This document shows, in pieces, positions 1 to 8,936 of a stretch of 64,000 nt of DNA. How positions within the stretch are numbered: position 1 is the stretch's first letter; every line of letters starts with the position of its first letter. The translations under genes and the position numbers were made by a program. The notes beneath the pieces are model-generated. The model made no database searches, had not been told where the DNA came from, and was given only the letters and a program-made list of their open reading frames with translations. The stretch covers positions 8,360,001 through 8,424,000 of the forward strand of contig NZ_CP071090.1 in NCBI RefSeq assembly GCF_017301735.1, written 5' to 3'. The stretch is from Pyxidicoccus parkwaysis (GTDB lineage: Bacteria > Myxococcota > Myxococcia > Myxococcales > Myxococcaceae).

Positions 1-947
1 TGTTCCAGCTCGGCCAGCCCGCGGCGGACGCGCTGCTGCCCGCGCTGGAGGGCCGCGACGAGGACTTGCTCAAGTGGGCCAAGGCCAACGGCGTCAACCC
101 CGCGAGCTACCCGATGAAGGCGGCGACGGTGTTGGGTGACTTGCGCGACAAGCGCGCGGTGGGGGCGCTGGTGAAGCAGCTCTCCTTCACGCACTCGGAC
201 GCGCAAATCCAGGCGCTGGTTCGGATGCAGGCCGCGGACGCGCTGGCGCGCCTGCGCGCGGCGGAGGCGGTGAAGCCGCTGGCCGCCATGCTGACGGAGA
301 CGGACCCCACCGTGCGTGACGCCTACGTGCGCGCCCTCACGCGCCTGGGCGGGCGTGACGCGCTGCCGGCGCTGGAGAAGGCGGCGGGCACGGGCGACTT
401 CGACACGCGCGAAATCGCCGTGCGCGGACTGGCCATGCTGGGCGACGGGCGGGATTTGCCCCTCCTCCAGAAGCTCGTCGCCGCCGAGCCGGCGCGCACC
501 GCGGCCGACTGCAAGAAGACGAGCGAGGAGGGCTGCGACAACGCGGCGGCACTGGGCAAGAAGCGCGCGGACCAGCTCGCCAAATACACGAAGCTGCTGG
601 AGGCGGGCCAGGCGTGCGCGGGCAACGTGGGCTGCTGGGCACAGCGCCTGGACAAGTCGGACCCGCTGATGCTGGAGCGCGCGGCGCTGGAGCTGGGCCG
701 CTCCGGCGTGGCCGACCATGCGGGCACCCTCGCCGCGCGGCTGAGCGAGCGCAACACCGAGTCGCGCCTGGCGCTCATCCTCGCGGTGACGTGGCTGACG
801 GAGGACTCCAAGGACGCGGCGAACAAGCTCCGCGAGTCCGCGCTGCCGGCCCTGCGCAAGCAGCTCCAGGACGAGCAGGGGATGACCCAGTTCGCCACCG
901 TGAATGAGGACCTGCGCCGGCTGGTGGCGCGCATCGACCACACCTGA
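1..947 (+). CDS. HEAT-repeat protein, 5' end cut by window
   Basis: The reading frame is open from base 3, so the N-terminus lies outside the window. The visible ~314 residues are alpha-helical repeats typical of HEAT/PBS-lyase repeat proteins, for example GDLRDKRAVGALVKQL, AVKPLAAMLTETDPTVRDAY and RDALPALEKA spaced about 30 residues apart. Such repeats are protein-protein scaffolds; no catalytic motif is visible. Two short Cys-containing stretches (near bases 507-537 and 616-640) could form disulfides, which would suit an exported protein, but the signal peptide region is missing. It ends 8 bp from the convergent FUSC gene with no clear terminator. The fold is fairly sure; the role is unknown. 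Confidence 0.8.
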   Translation, partial: FQLGQPAADALLPALEGRDEDLLKWAKANGVNPASYPMKAATVLGDLRDKRAVGALVKQLSFTHSDAQIQALVRMQAADALARLRAAEAVKPLAAMLTETDPTVRDAYVRALTRLGGRDALPALEKAAGTGDFDTREIAVRGLAMLGDGRDLPLLQKLVAAEPARTAADCKKTSEEGCDNAAALGKKRADQLAKYTKLLEAGQACAGNVGCWAQRLDKSDPLMLERAALELGRSGVADHAGTLAARLSERNTESRLALILAVTWLTEDSKDAANKLRESALPALRKQLQDEQGMTQFATVNEDLRRLVARIDHT

Positions 948-954
948 CGGTGCC

Positions 955-3075
955 TCACGCGAGGAGCGAGGACGGCAGGCGCTCCGCCGCGTGGTGCAGC
1001 ACGGAGAGCTGGCGCACCAGCCGTTCTCCGTGCGTACGCGTGAGCGCGTCCCCTTCCAGGGGTGGTGACTGGGCGGGCAGCGGCGACGGCGCGCGGCGCT
1101 GCTCCACCGCCGAGGCCAGGTCCTCCAGCACGGCGGCGGTGTAGCGCGCCACGGGCTCCAGGTCCGGCGCGTTGGGCCCGCGCAGGCTGGTGGACAGCGC
1201 CGTCACCGCCGACGTCAGGCGCCGCGCGTAGGTGAGCAGCGCCATGAGGGGCTCGAGCTGCCGCGCGGGTCCGCGCCACTCGATGAGCATCCGCTGGAAG
1301 GAGGCCTCGGCGTTGAGCAGCGCGATGCCCATGCGCCGCCGCGCCTCGCGCACGGCGGGCTCCTCGTCCGAGCGCCCCGCGACCACCACGCGCAGGTAGT
1401 CCCGGTCCGCGCGCAGCGCGTTGGCCACCTGCTCGGGGAAGCGCAGGTGCTCCGGGCTGGGCCACAAAAGCCGCGCCCCCACCAGCGCGAGCACACCGCC
1501 CATCAGCGTGTTGACGATGCGCACGCCGGCCAGCTCCCAGTCGCCGGACTGGAGCTCGGCGAGCAGCACCAGCGCGGGCGTGAGCAGCACCTGGAACGCG
1601 GGCAGGCTGATGGGCTGGATGCTCATGGCCACCGCGAACAGCACCATGATGGCCACGAGGATGATGATGGGGTCCTTCACCAGCACCACCAGCCCCGCCG
1701 CCAGCGCCGCGCCGAGGATGGTGCCCGCCACGCGCTGCAGGCTGCGCTGGAGCGTGAGCCCCGTGTAGGGCTGGAGGACGACGTTGACGGTGATGATGAC
1801 CCAGTAGCCGTGGTTGAGCCCGAGCCCCGTCACGAGCGCGGTGGCGACCGCCGCGGAGACGCCCAGCCGCAGCGCGTGGCGGAAGATGACCGAGCGCGGG
1901 TTGAGGTTCTCCCGCAGCGGCTCCAGCAGCGAGCGCGAGGTCGCCTCCGCGGGACGGGGCGCCATCGGCAGCTCGGCCGGCATCGGCTTCCCCGCCTCCA
2001 GCGCGGCGGCCACGTCGAGGAGCGCCAGCGAATATTCATACAGCCGGCGCAGCAGCGCGTGCGCGTGGGCGTACGCGGCGCGGGCGGGCTCGGACAACGG
2101 ACCCGCGGCTTCGAGGACCGCCAGGGCCTGGCGCACGCGCTCCGGTCCACCGGCCTTGCGCGGGCGCACCTCCCCGCCGGTCTCCAGCGCGAGTGAGACG
2201 CTGCGCAGGTCCGTGGCCAGCTCCGCCAGGGCGCGCTGCACCTCGGCGCGCAGGGCCAGGTAGCGGGGCTCGCGCGGCGCGAACTCCAGCGTCTCGGTGA
2301 GGGCGATGAGCACGGGCACCAGCGCGTCCGCGCCCTCGAGCAGAACGAGGAGGTGCTCACCGCGCCCGCTCTCCCCCATCCTGCCGCGCCGGGTGACGGC
2401 GAGGACGGAGCCGGCCGTTTCGAGCGACTGGCGAATCCGCGGCTCCCAGGGCACTGCCGGCACCGCGAGCTCGGTGGGAGCCGGGCCTTCGAGCGGCCAG
2501 CGCCCCACCTCGTCCGCGCGGTCCGCCAGCACGTCGTAGCAGGCGGCGACAGCGAAGCGCGCGGGCCGGTACAGGCGCAGCGGCCACAACAGCAGCGCGA
2601 GCAGCATGGCCCACGCGCCGCCCACCATGAAGAGCGCGGAGCGCGTCAGGGCCTCGTGGAGGTCGTGCGCGGGAAGGAACAGCGACACCACCGCGTAGTT
2701 GGCGAGCACCACGCCGATGAAGCCGGGCGTGTCACCGTAGGAGCGGGCGAAGCCGCACGCCGTCACGCACACCAGCGTGAAGACGACGGCGGCCCAGCCC
2801 GGCAGGTGCGCGGCGGAGATGAGCCCCGCCACCGCGCCGAGCAGCGTCATGGCGCCCATGGCCCGCGCCCTGTCGCGGTAGGGCCCGCCCCGGTCGGCGA
2901 GGGCGACGAAGAGGCCCGCGAGGCCTACCCAGGTCGCGGCGGGCAGGTGCCACGCGGCGGCCGCCGCCGTGGGGACGCCGACGGCCAGCGCGGCCCGGAG
3001 TCCCGAGCCCAGCGCGGGGCGGGCGCGCTCGACATGGAGGAAGGAGGACTGGAGCTGGTGCCGCAGGGGGCTCAT
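955..3075 (-). CDS. FUSC-family inner membrane permease (aromatic acid exporter/YccS-like)
   Basis: This 706-residue protein has the two-block layout of the fusaric acid resistance (FUSC) family: a hydrophobic block at about residues 25-165, a soluble middle region, a second hydrophobic block at about 394-540 beginning RSVIFRHALRLGVSAAVA, and a soluble helical C-terminus. Members sit in the inner membrane and are thought to export aromatic acids or similar compounds, usually with periplasmic partners; none is seen here. Its ATG overlaps the stop of the upstream hydrolase-like gene by 4 bp (ATGA at 3072-3075), so the two are translationally coupled. The family call is firm, the substrate unknown. 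Confidence 0.88.
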   Translation of the reverse strand: MSPLRHQLQSSFLHVERARPALGSGLRAALAVGVPTAAAAAWHLPAATWVGLAGLFVALADRGGPYRDRARAMGAMTLLGAVAGLISAAHLPGWAAVVFTLVCVTACGFARSYGDTPGFIGVVLANYAVVSLFLPAHDLHEALTRSALFMVGGAWAMLLALLLWPLRLYRPARFAVAACYDVLADRADEVGRWPLEGPAPTELAVPAVPWEPRIRQSLETAGSVLAVTRRGRMGESGRGEHLLVLLEGADALVPVLIALTETLEFAPREPRYLALRAEVQRALAELATDLRSVSLALETGGEVRPRKAGGPERVRQALAVLEAAGPLSEPARAAYAHAHALLRRLYEYSLALLDVAAALEAGKPMPAELPMAPRPAEATSRSLLEPLRENLNPRSVIFRHALRLGVSAAVATALVTGLGLNHGYWVIITVNVVLQPYTGLTLQRSLQRVAGTILGAALAAGLVVLVKDPIIILVAIMVLFAVAMSIQPISLPAFQVLLTPALVLLAELQSGDWELAGVRIVNTLMGGVLALVGARLLWPSPEHLRFPEQVANALRADRDYLRVVVAGRSDEEPAVREARRRMGIALLNAEASFQRMLIEWRGPARQLEPLMALLTYARRLTSAVTALSTSLRGPNAPDLEPVARYTAAVLEDLASAVEQRRAPSPLPAQSPPLEGDALTRTHGERLVRQLSVLHHAAERLPSSLLA

Positions 3076-3770
3076 GGGGTGGAGGGCTCACCCGTCCATT
3101 CGAGGACTCCCGGCCCGGCGACGGCACGGAAGCAGTCGGAGAACCAGGCCGCCGCCATGCGCGCCGCAGCGACGAGCGGAGCCGTCTCGGGGAAGCCGCG
3201 CGTGGCGCCCTCGACGAGCTGCAATGCCTTGCGAGCCCTCAGCGAGTCGAACACGCGGCGGTGGAGCGCGACGCGGTCCGCGTCTTCCGCGGGGGCGAGC
3301 AGCAGCGTGGGGACGCGCACGTCGCTCACGAACTCACCGGCCATGTCGGGGCGGCCGCCGAAGGTGACGATGGCCTGGACCCCGCGAGGCTGGTGCGCGG
3401 CGGCCACGAGCGCCGCGGCGGCGCCGAGGCCCGAGCCGAGATAGCCCACGGGAAGCAGCGACAGGGATTCATCACGCTGGAGCCAGTCGCGGGCGACCTC
3501 CAGGCGGTGGGCGACGAGCTCCACGTTGGAGCCCTCGCGCAGGGTCCACTCCTGGGCCAGCTCCTCCTCGGCGGTGCGGAGCTCCAGGCTCAGCGTGCCC
3601 AGTGCCGAGTCATGGAGGACGCGGACGACGTGGCTGCTCCGGTGGCTGTCCTGGCCGACGCCGTCCGTGGCGAGCAGCACGAGGCCCGAGGCACGCTCGG
3701 GGACGGAGAGCCGTCCACGCAGCAGCCGGCCGGCGACACCGATTTCCACGTCACGGTCGTGTACACGCAT
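3072..3770 (-). CDS. Dienelactone-hydrolase-like alpha/beta hydrolase, probably catalytically degenerate
   Basis: The start at 3770 is set by GGGAGGAGTG just upstream; a longer in-frame ORF reaches 3944 without a comparable site. The 232-residue product follows the alpha/beta hydrolase fold seen in DLH-type proteins: a strand ending ASGLVLLATDGVGQ where relatives have a His-Gly-Ser-Gly oxyanion segment, and GYLGSGLGAAAAL where relatives usually have GYFGASTGAAAAL. The nucleophile position therefore appears to be Gly, and the usual catalytic His segment (GATH) reads GATR. If this alignment from memory is right, it is a pseudoenzyme or uses a shifted Ser. It is the first gene of an overlapping pair with the FUSC permease, suggesting a helper role for it. 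Confidence 0.75.
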   Translation of the reverse strand: MRVHDRDVEIGVAGRLLRGRLSVPERASGLVLLATDGVGQDSHRSSHVVRVLHDSALGTLSLELRTAEEELAQEWTLREGSNVELVAHRLEVARDWLQRDESLSLLPVGYLGSGLGAAAALVAAAHQPRGVQAIVTFGGRPDMAGEFVSDVRVPTLLLAPAEDADRVALHRRVFDSLRARKALQLVEGATRGFPETAPLVAAARMAAAWFSDCFRAVAGPGVLEWTGEPSTP

Positions 3771-4062
3771 CGACACTCCTCCCGACGCGGGCACCGCGAG
3801 TGCCCGGACCCGTTCCGTGAAGGTGGTGTCCGAGGGCACTTGCGGCCGGGCTCTCCTCCCCGGATGCAGGGGGAGCGAGCGGCCGTGGCCTCGCATCGAA
3901 ATCACGGCGATAGGTAACAACCCGGGGGCCCGCCCGCCATGCAAGCGAGCGTCGCATCTTCATGCCCCCGCGTGATTCCTCGCCCGCTCTTCGGGAGGGC
4001 AGAGGTGCACAGGCGGCGTGCCGTGCCCATGTTCCCTCCAATGGAACTCCAGGAGGGATGAG
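3771..4062. other. Divergent intergenic region
   Basis: About 290 bp separate the divergent hydrolase and GlsB-like genes. It must hold both promoters, but I see no clear -35/-10 pair or palindrome. An in-frame extension of the hydrolase ORF runs through part of it, yet lacks a ribosome binding site. Confidence 0.4.
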
Positions 4063-4332
4063 ATGTCTTTGGAAACGATTCTGGTGTGGGCAGTCATCGG
4101 CCTCATCGCGGGGTGGCTCGCTTCGGCCGTGGTGGGCGGAGGCTACGGCCTCATTGGCGACATCGTCGTAGGCGTGGTGGGCGCGTTCCTCGGAGGGTTC
4201 ATCTTCCGGGCGCTCGGCACGGGAACTCCTTTCGGGGGACTCGCTGGAACCATCTTCGTGGCCTTCATCGGAGCCGTGGTGTTGCTACTCGTGCTCAGAC
4301 TCATTCACTCTTCCACAGTCCGAAGAGTCTGA
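4063..4332 (+). CDS. GlsB/YeaQ/YmgE-family stress-response membrane protein
   Basis: This 89-residue hydrophobic protein belongs to the transglycosylase-associated (YeaQ/YmgE) family: ILVWAVIGLIAGWLAS, then a Gly-rich turn GGGYGLIGDIVVGVVGAFLGGFIF, then a third hydrophobic segment. Three membrane helices fill nearly the whole length, which is normal for the family. The start is fixed by AGGAGGGATG directly upstream of ATG 4063. Homologues are small inner-membrane proteins often induced by stress; the molecular role is unknown. It stands alone and is followed by a strong GC hairpin (4348-4380). Confidence 0.9.
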   Translation: MSLETILVWAVIGLIAGWLASAVVGGGYGLIGDIVVGVVGAFLGGFIFRALGTGTPFGGLAGTIFVAFIGAVVLLLVLRLIHSSTVRRV

Positions 4333-4347
4333 CGCCGGCTCGACCAT

Positions 4348-4380
4348 GTCCCGGGGCACGGCGCTGGTCCGCCCCGGGAC
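4348..4380 (+). terminator. Hairpin downstream of GlsB-like gene
   Basis: GTCCCGGGGC at 4348-4357 pairs perfectly with GCCCCGGGAC at 4371-4380 across a 13-nt loop, 16 bp after the stop codon. There is no T-tract, so it may be only an RNA-stabilising or weak terminator structure. Confidence 0.6.
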
Positions 4381-4440
4381 GTGTGTCATGTCTGGAGGTC
4401 GAGCTCGGACGTCAGCGAGCGCTCGTCCAGGCGCTGAAGG

Positions 4441-5907
4441 TCACGACCACTCCACCCGCGCGTAGGAGGACGCCGCGGCCTCGAGCAGCCGCAGTCCCTC
4501 GGGTGGGACGCGATCTCTGACCCGAACGTGCAGCGCCCCTCTGCCGAAGCCCATCGCGCCCCGGAGGACACGGGCGAAGGGCTCGGCTTCCGTCGCGAGC
4601 AGCAGCACTGCCCGCAGGGGCGCACCCTTCGCGGGCGCCGCGACGAGCGTCCACGCTCCGCCACCGCGCGCCTCGAAGCGCTCCAGCCTCGCGGCCATGG
4701 GTGACGCCGCGCAGGCCTGCATATCCTCCGCGTCCGCGTCGTGGATGAGCAGGCGAGACAGGGACGGCAGCTGCTCCAGCTCGCGGAGCAGTGACGGCGC
4801 CTTCTGCAACGCGGGGCCTGACAGGCCGAGCTGTCGCACGCCGAGCCCCTGCGCGCCAAAGCCTGACACGAGCCTCGGCTCCACGCGCTTCAGCACGGTC
4901 GCCGTCCGCAGCTCCGGCAATGACAGCCACGCCGCCAGGTCCTGGAACATGGCCCCAGCCACGTCCACTTCGCGCACCGTGGCCCACTCGGGCCCGGGTG
5001 GTGGCAGCGGCGCGCGCCAGTCCGCGCGCAGCCGGACGGCGGAGGGGAAGCCCCGCTCGAAGCGGGTCGCGAAGATGTCCACGTGAGGCCCGAGCGCCGA
5101 TGCCCACCGCCCGCCGTGCTCCTCCAACAGCCGCGCGATGCGCTGCCGGTCCGAGCGCGGCGAGCACTGGAGCATGATGAATTCACCCAGCGGGTTGCCC
5201 TGCTCCAGCAGATGGTCGGCCAGCACCATGCGCGCGGACGTATCCCCGGGGTCCGCGTACACACGGGCCAGCAGCGCCTCATGCGTGGGAGAGCGCCGCG
5301 TCTCGGCCTCCTCACGCGCGGTGAGGATGTTCTCCAGCGCCGCGCACGAGGCGGCCTCCTCCGCGCCCAGGGGCACCTCGGGGGTAAAGGAGCGCAGCGT
5401 CATGTCCAGCCACTCGGCATGGGGGGAGCCGGGATGCAGGGTCTTCCCCAGCGCACGCAGGGACGTCAGTGCACGTGGGTCTCTCATGGCGGAGAACACG
5501 TCGCAGAGCGCACGGAAGGTCCGCTGCTCGACGGCATCGGGGCGCTGCACCAGGTCCAGCAGCGGCGCGGTGAGGCGCGGGTCCTCGGGCAGCCGGCGGA
5601 CTCCGTTTTCGAGCAGATAGAAGACCTGGCCCCATTGCGCCCGGTCCGCCAGCGCCACGACGTGGGCCATGAAGCGGGGCAGGTCCAGCGGACCGCTCCG
5701 CTTCGACATCTGAATATGGGTATCGACCACGAGTGGCGGCATCCCGAGCGTCAGCCGCTTCGACAGCCTCTCGATGAGCACCGCGAGGCACTCCGAACGC
5801 GTCAGGCGCCACGCCTCCAGCAGGTGCTCGAGGGCCTTGGCCTCCTCATGATGGTCGAAGGACTCGACCGCGAGGCCGAGCAGCTCGTTCAGGGTGACAT
5901 TCGCCAT
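4441..5907 (-). CDS. TIGR02996 domain-containing protein
   Basis: This is a 488-residue soluble protein without a signal peptide. Residues ~208-248 (HEALLARVYADPGDTSARMVLADHLLEQGNPLGEFIMLQ) match the repeat-companion domain TIGR02996, common in myxobacteria and planctomycetes and often next to leucine-rich-repeat-like regions. The C-terminal part has Leu-patterned segments such as VRQLGLSGPALQKAPSLLRELEQLPSLSRLLI that look like degenerate LRRs. The N-terminal 200 residues are helical. The function of this family is not known; a scaffold role is inference. The ATG at 5907 starts MANVTLNELL. Confidence 0.8.
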   Translation of the reverse strand: MANVTLNELLGLAVESFDHHEEAKALEHLLEAWRLTRSECLAVLIERLSKRLTLGMPPLVVDTHIQMSKRSGPLDLPRFMAHVVALADRAQWGQVFYLLENGVRRLPEDPRLTAPLLDLVQRPDAVEQRTFRALCDVFSAMRDPRALTSLRALGKTLHPGSPHAEWLDMTLRSFTPEVPLGAEEAASCAALENILTAREEAETRRSPTHEALLARVYADPGDTSARMVLADHLLEQGNPLGEFIMLQCSPRSDRQRIARLLEEHGGRWASALGPHVDIFATRFERGFPSAVRLRADWRAPLPPPGPEWATVREVDVAGAMFQDLAAWLSLPELRTATVLKRVEPRLVSGFGAQGLGVRQLGLSGPALQKAPSLLRELEQLPSLSRLLIHDADAEDMQACAASPMAARLERFEARGGGAWTLVAAPAKGAPLRAVLLLATEAEPFARVLRGAMGFGRGALHVRVRDRVPPEGLRLLEAAASSYARVEWS

Positions 5908-6027
5908 ACCCGCCCCACTCTACGCGCTTGGAGCCGTGGGCCGCCGTCCTGGGAGGGGGTCGGTCATTCGTCCTACGGATGAACGACCGATGCGCGGAGC
6001 CGCACGAGGCCTGTACCGTCCTCCGCC

Positions 6028-6492
6028 ATGGACCCACGTGCCCTGGCGGAGCGGCTCACCATCGCGATTCCTTGCGAGATGCGCTGGAAGGACATGACGG
6101 GTGATGCGCGCGTCCGGCACTGCGGCGCATGCAAGCTCTCCGTCCACAACGTGAGCGAGATGAGCACGGCCGAAGTGGAGGCCCTGCTCCAGACCGATGG
6201 GCGCGTCTGTGTCCGGCTCTACCGGCGGCCGGACGGAACGGTGGTGACAGGGGACTGCCGGCGTATCTGGCAGCAGCAACGCGAGGAGGCGGCCACGCTG
6301 CTCGGCACGGCCGTGACGGCGACGGCCGCGCTCTCGCTGATTGTCTTGATGGGCCTGCTCACGCTCACCCTCTTCGGCGACAACATCCGGCGCATGTTCG
6401 GCGGTGCCACCGCGGGCGCCCTGCCCGCCGCCACGACGACCTCGCCTTCGAGCACACCGTCAACCTCGGGAGCGGGCACGAGCCGTTATTAG
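6028..6492 (+). CDS. Small zinc-finger-like Cys protein with one membrane helix
   Basis: The 154-residue product has a compact N-terminal domain with C16, C32-x2-C35, C61 and C77, a spacing that suggests metal binding, followed by a membrane helix at about residues 94-118 and a Thr/Ser/Pro-rich tail. The motifs RHCGACKLSVHNVSEM and VRLYRRPDGTVVTGDC recur in uncharacterised myxobacterial and Bacteroidetes proteins as I remember them, but I know no function. Orientation would place the Cys domain in the cytoplasm if the helix is an uncleaved anchor. No strong ribosome binding site precedes ATG 6028. The downstream phosphodiesterase begins 104 bp later on the same strand. Confidence 0.75.
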   Translation: MDPRALAERLTIAIPCEMRWKDMTGDARVRHCGACKLSVHNVSEMSTAEVEALLQTDGRVCVRLYRRPDGTVVTGDCRRIWQQQREEAATLLGTAVTATAALSLIVLMGLLTLTLFGDNIRRMFGGATAGALPAATTTSPSSTPSTSGAGTSRY

Positions 6493-6595
6493 GAGCGAAG
6501 GAAGCGGGACGGGTTCTCGTGCAGCAGGCGCAGGGCCTCGCGATGAGGATGCATCCAGGTTGCTTCTGACCATCCGGCCGGAGAGGCTGTCCGGC

Positions 6596-8215
6596 GTGCT
6601 ACGCCTTCTCGCCGCGCTCCTCCTCCTGTCCGCCCTGCCCGCCTCGGCCAGGGCTCCGAAGCTCACCCTGTTCATCAGCGTGGACGCGCTGGGCAGCGAC
6701 CTGCTCCTGCGCAACCGTCCACGCCTCACCGGCGGCCTGGGACAATTGCTCGCCACGGGGGCGTTCTACCCCTACGCGCGATACGCCTATGCGGAGGCCC
6801 GTACCGCGCCGGGGCACGCCACGCTGGCCACCGGCGCGAACCCCTGGCGCCACGGCATCGTGGACAACGACGTCCTCGACCGTGTCACGGGCCAGAGCGT
6901 TCAGGCCTACATGGACCCGAGATACACGGTCCTGGACGGAGTCACCGCCCCGGCGTCGGACACCAGCCCCGAGAACCTGATGGCGGAGACGCTGGCGGAC
7001 CGGCTGCGCGTGTCCACGCAGGGCCGGGGCAAGGTGGTGGCGCTGTCGTTCAAGGCTCGCGCGGCGATTCCGCTGGCCGGGCGACAGGGACAGGCGTGGT
7101 GGTTCGACGAGGCCACGGGAAACATGGTGACGAGCACCTGGTACTCGAAGGCGGTGCCCACCTGGATGCAGGCATTCAACGCCCGGAGACTGGCGGACGC
7201 GGCCTTTGGCAAGACGTGGGAACTGCTGCGTCCGCGCGCCGAGTACGCGGGCGAGGACGACCGTGCCGCGGAACCACCGAACCCCTACGGCATGGGCCGC
7301 ACGTTCCCCCATGCACTCACCGGAGGGAGCAAGGAGCCTGGACCCGCGTCGTACCGGGTCTTCGCCGTGTCGCCTCGTTCGCATGAGCTGCTGGTCCAGG
7401 CGGCGAAGGCAGCGATGGAGGGCGAGAGCCTGGGCAGGGACGACGTGCCGGACCTTCTCGCGGTGAGCTTCAGCGGCACGGACGCCGTGTTCCACGCATT
7501 CGGGCCCTTCTCATGGGAGATGCAGGACACGCTGCTGCGGTTGGACCAGGCGATGGGCGAGCTCATCTCCGCCGCCGAGCGCGCGGCGGGAGGCAGGGCG
7601 AACCTGGTCATCGCGCTGTCGGCGGACCATGGGGGCGCGGAGATTCCGGAGGCCTGGACGCTGGCCGGCGTGCCCGCGAAGCGCATCAACCCGGTGGAGG
7701 TCGCGGAAGGGCTGGCCCAGGAGCTGCGCTCGAGGTTCGGCGTCGACGTGACGGTGAAGATGCTGGAGTTGGACGTGTACCTGGGCGGCAAGGCCCTGGA
7801 GTCGGGACAGGTGGATGGCGTGGCGGTGCGGCGCGCGGCGGCGGCGTGGCTGTCGAAGCAGCCCTTCACGGTGACGGCGATGGCGAAGGACGACCTGGAC
7901 ACGGCCCCGGACGTCGAAGGGCTGGTGGCGCCGCTGCGGCGCGGCTACTACCCGATGCGCAGCGGCGACGTCCTCTTCGTGTCGAAGCCATTCCACGTCG
8001 TGAGCGACTACCCGCGCGGAACGAACCACGGCACGCCGTACGCCTACGACGTGCAGGTGCCCGTGGTGTTCGCGGGCCGAGGCGTGAAGCCGGGTCTGTA
8101 TCCCCAGGAAATCGACCCGGTGGACGTGGCGCCCACGCTAGCCGCGCTCCTGGAGATGGGGATGCCCGCGTCCGCTGAAGGCAAGCCGCGCGCGGAGGCC
8201 CTTACGGGGCGGTGA
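6596..8215 (+). CDS. Exported alkaline phosphatase/nucleotide pyrophosphatase-superfamily enzyme
   Basis: I take GTG 6596 as start because it gives a classic signal peptide (VLRLLAALLLLSALPASARA) with GAGAGG about 9 bp upstream; the open frame extends to 6404 without an ATG. The mature ~520 residues carry the alkaline phosphatase superfamily ligand set: FISVDALGSD (D30), the nucleophile loop RTAPGHATLATG (T70 is the likely phospho-acceptor), SGTDAVFHAFG, LSADHGG and the late metal-binding His in NHGTPY. A Thr nucleophile places it with PafA-like phosphatases and type I phosphodiesterases. It probably acts in the periplasm or outside, releasing phosphate from esters. Substrate cannot be told. 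Confidence 0.88.
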   Translation: MLRLLAALLLLSALPASARAPKLTLFISVDALGSDLLLRNRPRLTGGLGQLLATGAFYPYARYAYAEARTAPGHATLATGANPWRHGIVDNDVLDRVTGQSVQAYMDPRYTVLDGVTAPASDTSPENLMAETLADRLRVSTQGRGKVVALSFKARAAIPLAGRQGQAWWFDEATGNMVTSTWYSKAVPTWMQAFNARRLADAAFGKTWELLRPRAEYAGEDDRAAEPPNPYGMGRTFPHALTGGSKEPGPASYRVFAVSPRSHELLVQAAKAAMEGESLGRDDVPDLLAVSFSGTDAVFHAFGPFSWEMQDTLLRLDQAMGELISAAERAAGGRANLVIALSADHGGAEIPEAWTLAGVPAKRINPVEVAEGLAQELRSRFGVDVTVKMLELDVYLGGKALESGQVDGVAVRRAAAAWLSKQPFTVTAMAKDDLDTAPDVEGLVAPLRRGYYPMRSGDVLFVSKPFHVVSDYPRGTNHGTPYAYDVQVPVVFAGRGVKPGLYPQEIDPVDVAPTLAALLEMGMPASAEGKPRAEALTGR

Positions 8216-8226
8216 AGGCCGCGCGC

Positions 8227-8724
8227 TCAAGGTCGCGCGGAGAGCTGCTTCCGCAGCGTGGCCTCGTCGACGAGCCCCCAGCGTTCGATGAGCTTCCCGT
8301 CCTCGGAGAAGCGCAGGATGTCGATGACCGTATAGGAAATCGCGCGGCCAGTCGGAGCGAATCCCATGAACGGACCGCGATGTGTGGCACGCGTCGTCAC
8401 GCGGCAGGCGACCCTGTCCCCCTCGGCGACGATGTCCTCGATGACGAAGCGCGCATCGGGCAGCGCGGCGCGGAGACCGCCGAAGGCCTCCTTGATGCCC
8501 TCGCGCCCCGGCTTCATGTCCGGGTCCGGGTTGTGGTCGATGACATCCACCCGGGTGACGTCATCGAGCAGCGCGACGTTGCCGGTATGGATGGCCTCTT
8601 CGAGCACCGCATAGAACCGGCGCGCGTGCGCCTTGGAGTCGGTTGCCATTGGAGAAGTCCTTTCAGCGCGAGGAGGGACACACGCCAGGGCCAACAGGAG
8701 CAGCCACGGCATCGGGGTTCTCAT
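8227..8724 (-). CDS. SnoaL-like (ester cyclase family) lipoprotein
   Basis: The 165-residue product starts at ATG 8724, preceded by GGGAGAGGG; an ATG at 8748 is in frame but that site lies inside it. The N-terminus MRTPMPWLLLLALAC is a short lipoprotein signal with C15 as lipidation site. The rest is one SnoaL-like NTF2-fold domain: ARRFYAVLEEAIHTGNVALLDDVTRVDVIDHNPD, then GREGIKEAFGGLRAALPDARFVIEDIVAEGDRVACRVTTRATHRG, and FSEDGKLIERWGLVD. Such proteins bind small hydrophobic molecules, and some are cyclases or isomerases. Its stop lies 11 bp from the convergent phosphatase stop, with no terminator between. Confidence 0.85.
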   Translation of the reverse strand: MRTPMPWLLLLALACVPPRAERTSPMATDSKAHARRFYAVLEEAIHTGNVALLDDVTRVDVIDHNPDPDMKPGREGIKEAFGGLRAALPDARFVIEDIVAEGDRVACRVTTRATHRGPFMGFAPTGRAISYTVIDILRFSEDGKLIERWGLVDEATLRKQLSARP

Positions 8725-8936
8725 GATGAGTGCACCCTCTCCCGGCAAGGCCCCCGCGTCTTGAACGAATCAGACAGGAGCCCGCGTCCCCACCCGCGTC
8801 ACCGTATTCCCGAGGAGGTCGGCCCGCTCGGGGCTCGACTGCCCGCTCAACCATGGCGGCCGATGTGCACCCCCACACCCGGTGATTACCCTTCGTGCGA
8901 CGCGGAAGCCCTCCCTCTCGCGTCGAGGAGGCCCTC

